7,375 nt of DNA from JAQVWU01 sp964628455 (GTDB taxonomy: Bacteria > Bacillota > Clostridia > Oscillospirales > CAG-272). This document shows positions 5,630 to 7,375 of the stretch, in pieces. The position numbers were made by a program, and so were the translations under genes. The notes beneath the pieces are model-generated. The model ran no database searches and was not told the DNA's origin. It saw nothing but the letters and a program-made list of their open reading frames with translations. The stretch spans positions 1 to 7,375 of the forward strand of contig CAZVPD010000173.1 of assembly GCA_964628455.1 (NCBI GenBank). Direction: 5' to 3'. The stretch's first letter is position 1. The number at the start of each line of letters is the position of its first letter.

Positions 5630-6727
5630 ATGCAATGTACGAATTCTTATTTAGTCCCGGAATATTATCCGGCTTTTGTCTGTAAAACGTCCGCCTGCCG
5701 GCACCCGTGCTGCGAAGGCTGGAAGATAACGATATCGATGGAGGATTATTTCCGCCTGGTCGGCGCGGAGTGTTCCAAAGAGCTGCGCGGTAAAATCGAC
5801 TGCGCGCTGAAAGTGACCGGCGGGACCGCGGACGGAAGGTATGCCGTGATCAGCGGGGATTACACCGGCAGATGCAGGCTCCACAGGGAAGACGGTCTTT
5901 GCGCCGTGCAGGCGGAACTCGGCGAAAACTGTCTGCCGGATATCTGCAGATATTATCCGCGCACCGTCCGGCATTCTTTTAAAAACAAATGCAGCTGTTC
6001 AGGCAGCTGCGAAGCGGTCATTGAAGCTTTATCGGGAATTGAAGGACCTCTGATGTTTCTTGAAAAAGAACAGGACGGGGAAAGGGAACCCGACGAGAAG
6101 GGGATCACCGCCGATGAGTTTCGTGTGCAGACGGAATGCATAACGATCCTTCAGGACAGAAGATACGCGCTGCCTGACAGAATATCCCGTCTGTGCGATG
6201 TCTTGTCGGGTGCGCGGGACGGTAAGCCGGGCGATGTCCTGCCCGACATCGCGGAGGCGCTCGCCGTCCAGCGCCGGTTTACGGACCTTGTCGCTTCGGG
6301 CAGCAAAAGCATGGAGGAGTATTTGCCCGCGGTAAGGCTGTACTACGGCGGGGAAGAGAATGACGCCGACCGTCTGACAGCCTTATACCTGACCGGAAAA
6401 AAAGCGTTCGAGGAAAATTTTCCGCAGTGGCAGACGCTGTTCGAGCACATCATCGTAAACCATATGTTTTACGATGAATTTCCGTTCTGGGGAGATCACG
6501 GCGTTATGCCCGGCGCGTTCGTTCCTCTTGCCGCCGCTTATTCGTTTCTGCGGTATAATGCGATCGGCTACTGCTTCGGCCGTCCGGCAAAAGAGGCTTT
6601 TGTCGATCTTGCGGCGGCGGTGTTCCGCCTCATCGAACACTCCTGGTTCGACCGCAACGCGGGGATACTTCTCGGTAAATTGAACTGTTCCGGGCCGGAA
6701 AAACTGAAAAATCTGATTTTGATTTAA
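5630..6727 (+). CDS. fliB: FliB-like protein (flagellin lysine-N-methylase family)
   Basis: This 365-residue protein matches the FliB family in length and motifs. The N-terminal cysteine cluster reads C18-x4-C23-x3-C27-C28-x2-W31. The second family block follows: GRCRLHREDGLCAVQ (80-94), then ELGENCLPDICRYYPR (96-111) with C82, C91, C101 and C106. A third cluster has C121, C123 and C127. The C-terminal motif FEHIIVNHMFYDEFPF (271-286) matches the usual E-N-y-l-v-n-y-v-f-r-e-F-P-f. Salmonella FliB methylates lysines of flagellin with S-adenosylmethionine and has been reported to need a [4Fe-4S] cluster. No flagellin or flagellar gene is in the window, so the substrate here is unknown, and the symbol marks family only. 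AGGA seven to eight nt before the ATG fixes the start. It is the last gene of the operon, 22 nt after the glycosidase-like gene. Confidence 0.87.
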   Translation: MQCTNSYLVPEYYPAFVCKTSACRHPCCEGWKITISMEDYFRLVGAECSKELRGKIDCALKVTGGTADGRYAVISGDYTGRCRLHREDGLCAVQAELGENCLPDICRYYPRTVRHSFKNKCSCSGSCEAVIEALSGIEGPLMFLEKEQDGEREPDEKGITADEFRVQTECITILQDRRYALPDRISRLCDVLSGARDGKPGDVLPDIAEALAVQRRFTDLVASGSKSMEEYLPAVRLYYGGEENDADRLTALYLTGKKAFEENFPQWQTLFEHIIVNHMFYDEFPFWGDHGVMPGAFVPLAAAYSFLRYNAIGYCFGRPAKEAFVDLAAAVFRLIEHSWFDRNAGILLGKLNCSGPEKLKNLILI

Positions 6728-6731
6728 CATC

Positions 6732-6853
6732 ATGCCTGATTTTTGGGAAACACGGATTGAATCGGTTCCGGATCTTTAGGAAGCATTTACCCGAACGATC
6801 TGAAAAAGGCGTTCCGGTCCGAAGGGGTACAGATGCGGGATTTTGTTAAATAT
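6732..6853 (+). pseudogene. Possible frame-broken remnant of a small gene
   Basis: An ATG at 6732 reads MPDFWETRIESVPDL and stops at TAG 6777. Adding one T to the CTTT run at 6774-6777 joins it to an open frame reading GSIYPNDLKKAFRSEGVQMR and then DFVKYS, which ends where the palindrome begins. The joined text looks protein-like in composition. There is no ribosome binding site, and I do not recognise the family. It may be a relic, a sequencing error, or chance. Confidence 0.3.
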
Positions 6854-6887
6854 TCCCTCCGAAGGAGGAGTCCCTCCTTCGGAGGGA
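6854..6887. repeat. Perfect 34-bp palindrome with nested hairpins
   Basis: The arms TCCCTCCGAAGGAGG (6854-6868) and CCTCCTTCGGAGGGA (6873-6887) are exact complements around AGTC. Each arm also folds on itself: CCTCC-GAA-GGAGG in the left arm, and CCCTCC-TTC-GGAGGG using the right arm plus one loop base. No U-run follows on either strand, so it is not a standard terminator. It resembles REP-like or miniature repeats, or a 3'-end stabiliser of the operon mRNA. Confidence 0.85.
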
Positions 6888-7044
6888 TGGTACCTCGGCG
6901 CCGGGGGCGGTCAAATGCGAAACAGCGGCCCGGCAGTGCGGCGACGTTGTTTTAACGCAATACGGTTTTCGTATTCCCGGCAAACGGGAAAAGCCGTTTC
7001 CGCCTGTCCGTGACCGTGTTTTCCGGACATATATATATATGGTA

Positions 7045-7083
7045 AGACCGCTCAGGAAAAATTATCCTGCGCGGTCTCTTTTT
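7045..7083 (+). terminator. Intrinsic terminator, plus strand
   Basis: The stem AGACCGC/GCGGTCT (7045-7051 with 7071-7077) is topped, after a 2x2 internal loop, by AGGA/TCCT (7054-7057 with 7065-7068). It is followed by CTTTTT (7078-7083). It works only in the plus direction and lies about 320 nt after the FliB-like stop codon, so either the operon has a long 3' tail or a separate short transcript ends here. Confidence 0.8.
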
Positions 7084-7096
7084 CGTCTGACCGGAG

Positions 7097-7126
7097 AAAA
7101 AAACGCGAATCCGGTCCGGAACGGAT
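7097..7126 (-). terminator. Probable terminator of the repeat-protein gene, minus strand
   Basis: On the minus strand a short stem ATCCG/CGGAT (7122-7126 with 7109-7113) starts 5 nt after the stop codon. It is followed within a few bases by a run of seven T (7097-7103). The stem is only 5 bp, though the U-run is good and its place is right. Confidence 0.55.
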
Positions 7127-7131
7127 GCCGT

Positions 7132-7375
7132 TTATCGGTTTACGGTGCCGGGTTTCTTTGCCGGCGGCTTTTTTGGCGCCGTTTTGCGGACTGCCGTTTT
7201 ACGGCCTGCCGGTTTAATGACGACGGGTTTTTCCTCCTCGCCGCCTCCGAACATCGATCCGAGAAGACTGCCGAGATTACCGCCGCCCTGATCATCGTCT
7301 TTCCCGCCGCCGAGCAGCGAACCCAGACCGCCTGCGAGCGCGCCGAGGTTTCCGCCGCCCTGATCATCGTCATTT
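7132..7375 (-). CDS. Gly/Asp-repeat protein with basic C-terminal tail, N-terminus cut
   Basis: The last 80 codons are visible; the start lies beyond the window. Two 24-residue units follow each other, each starting (N/K)DDDQGGGNLG and going on through Gly/Leu/Ser-rich text to GGG. The second unit ends in EEE. The tail from about 30 residues before the stop is strongly basic and Ala/Pro-rich (RKTAVRKTAPKKPPAKKPG). Gly-Leu-rich repeats of this kind occur in DUF937/YidB-like and other low-complexity proteins, and the tail resembles histone H1-like tails that bind nucleic acids, but neither assignment is secure. The reading frame is chosen because the protein repeat and the 72-nt DNA repeat agree in it; the other open frame on this strand gives an Arg/Ser-rich text without that logic. 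A terminator follows the stop. Confidence 0.7.
   Translation of the reverse strand, partial: NDDDQGGGNLGALAGGLGSLLGGGKDDDQGGGNLGSLLGSMFGGGEEEKPVVIKPAGRKTAVRKTAPKKPPAKKPGTVNR
7271..7371. repeat. 72-nt period direct repeat in the repeat-protein gene
   Basis: The block at 7271-7299 returns at 7343-7371 with two mismatches in 29 nt (core ACCGCCGCC/TCCGCCGCC then CTGATCATCGTC). The 72-nt offset equals 24 codons, so the reading frame is kept, and copy number could change by recombination without a frameshift. The array may go on beyond the window. Confidence 0.75.

Larger units (their letters stand above)
6728..7131. other. Intergenic region with palindrome, hairpins and facing terminators
   Basis: I see no intact gene in these 404 nt. 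From left to right there is a frame-broken coding relic (6732-6853), a perfect palindrome (6854-6887), and a GC-rich stretch without clear signals (6888-6958). Small stem-loops follow: AATACG/CGTATT (6959-6964 with 6970-6975), TTCCCG/CGGGAA (6974-6979 with 6985-6990) and TGTCCG/CGGACA (7005-7010 with 7024-7029). Then come an (AT)6 run (7029-7040) and terminators facing both ways. Confidence 0.7.

Noticed and set aside
6854..7083. CRISPR array or mobile element ends
   Set aside because: There are no regularly spaced direct repeats with unique spacers, no transposase text and no target-site duplication around the palindrome.
7140..7373. 77-codon minus-strand frame giving an Arg/Ser-rich protein
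   Set aside because: A different frame on the same strand gives clean 24-residue repeats matching the 72-nt DNA repeat and ends next to a terminator.

Overview
The window looks like accessory chromosomal DNA from a GC-rich, anaerobic gut-type bacterium, most likely Bacillota (class Clostridia). The basis is indirect: an AAGGAGG Shine-Dalgarno, near-perfect vegetative promoters, intrinsic terminators, and a FliB-like protein without flagellar neighbours. Lentisphaerota or related gut phyla are not excluded, because their genomes also carry Gfo/Idh and six-hairpin glycosidase-like proteins of these types.

Layout. (1) 1-985, minus: the N-terminal three quarters of a MATE-family efflux transporter, cut by the window edge, with its own promoter (1078-1106) and a 16-bp palindrome at the predicted transcription start. 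(2) 1187-2317, minus: a Gfo/Idh/MocA-type protein whose usual EKP motif is replaced by T-V-P, followed by a GC-rich hairpin. (3) 2318-2526: a divergent regulatory region with a perfect TTGACA-17-TATAAT promoter for the plus strand, a good promoter for the minus strand, and several inverted repeats on or beside them. (4) 2527-6727, plus: a three-gene operon with gaps of 48 and 22 nt. It encodes a cysteine-rich protein I do not recognise, a large cytoplasmic six-hairpin (alpha/alpha)6-barrel glycosidase-like protein, and a FliB-like (flagellin lysine-N-methylase family) Fe-S/Cys-cluster protein. (5) 6728-7131: no intact gene; it holds a frame-broken coding relic, a perfect 15-bp-arm palindrome, several small hairpins, an (AT)6 run, and two facing terminators. 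(6) 7132-7375, minus: the C-terminus of a Gly/Asp-repeat protein with a basic Lys/Pro/Ala tail.

How they may work together (inference): the Gfo/Idh protein and the glycosidase-like protein, divergently transcribed from one control region, suggest intracellular processing of an imported sugar or glycoside, probably under a repressor that binds the inverted repeats. The FliB-like and cysteine-rich proteins do not fit ordinary sugar catabolism. This operon is the best candidate in the window for something undescribed, but no function can be proven from the sequence alone.
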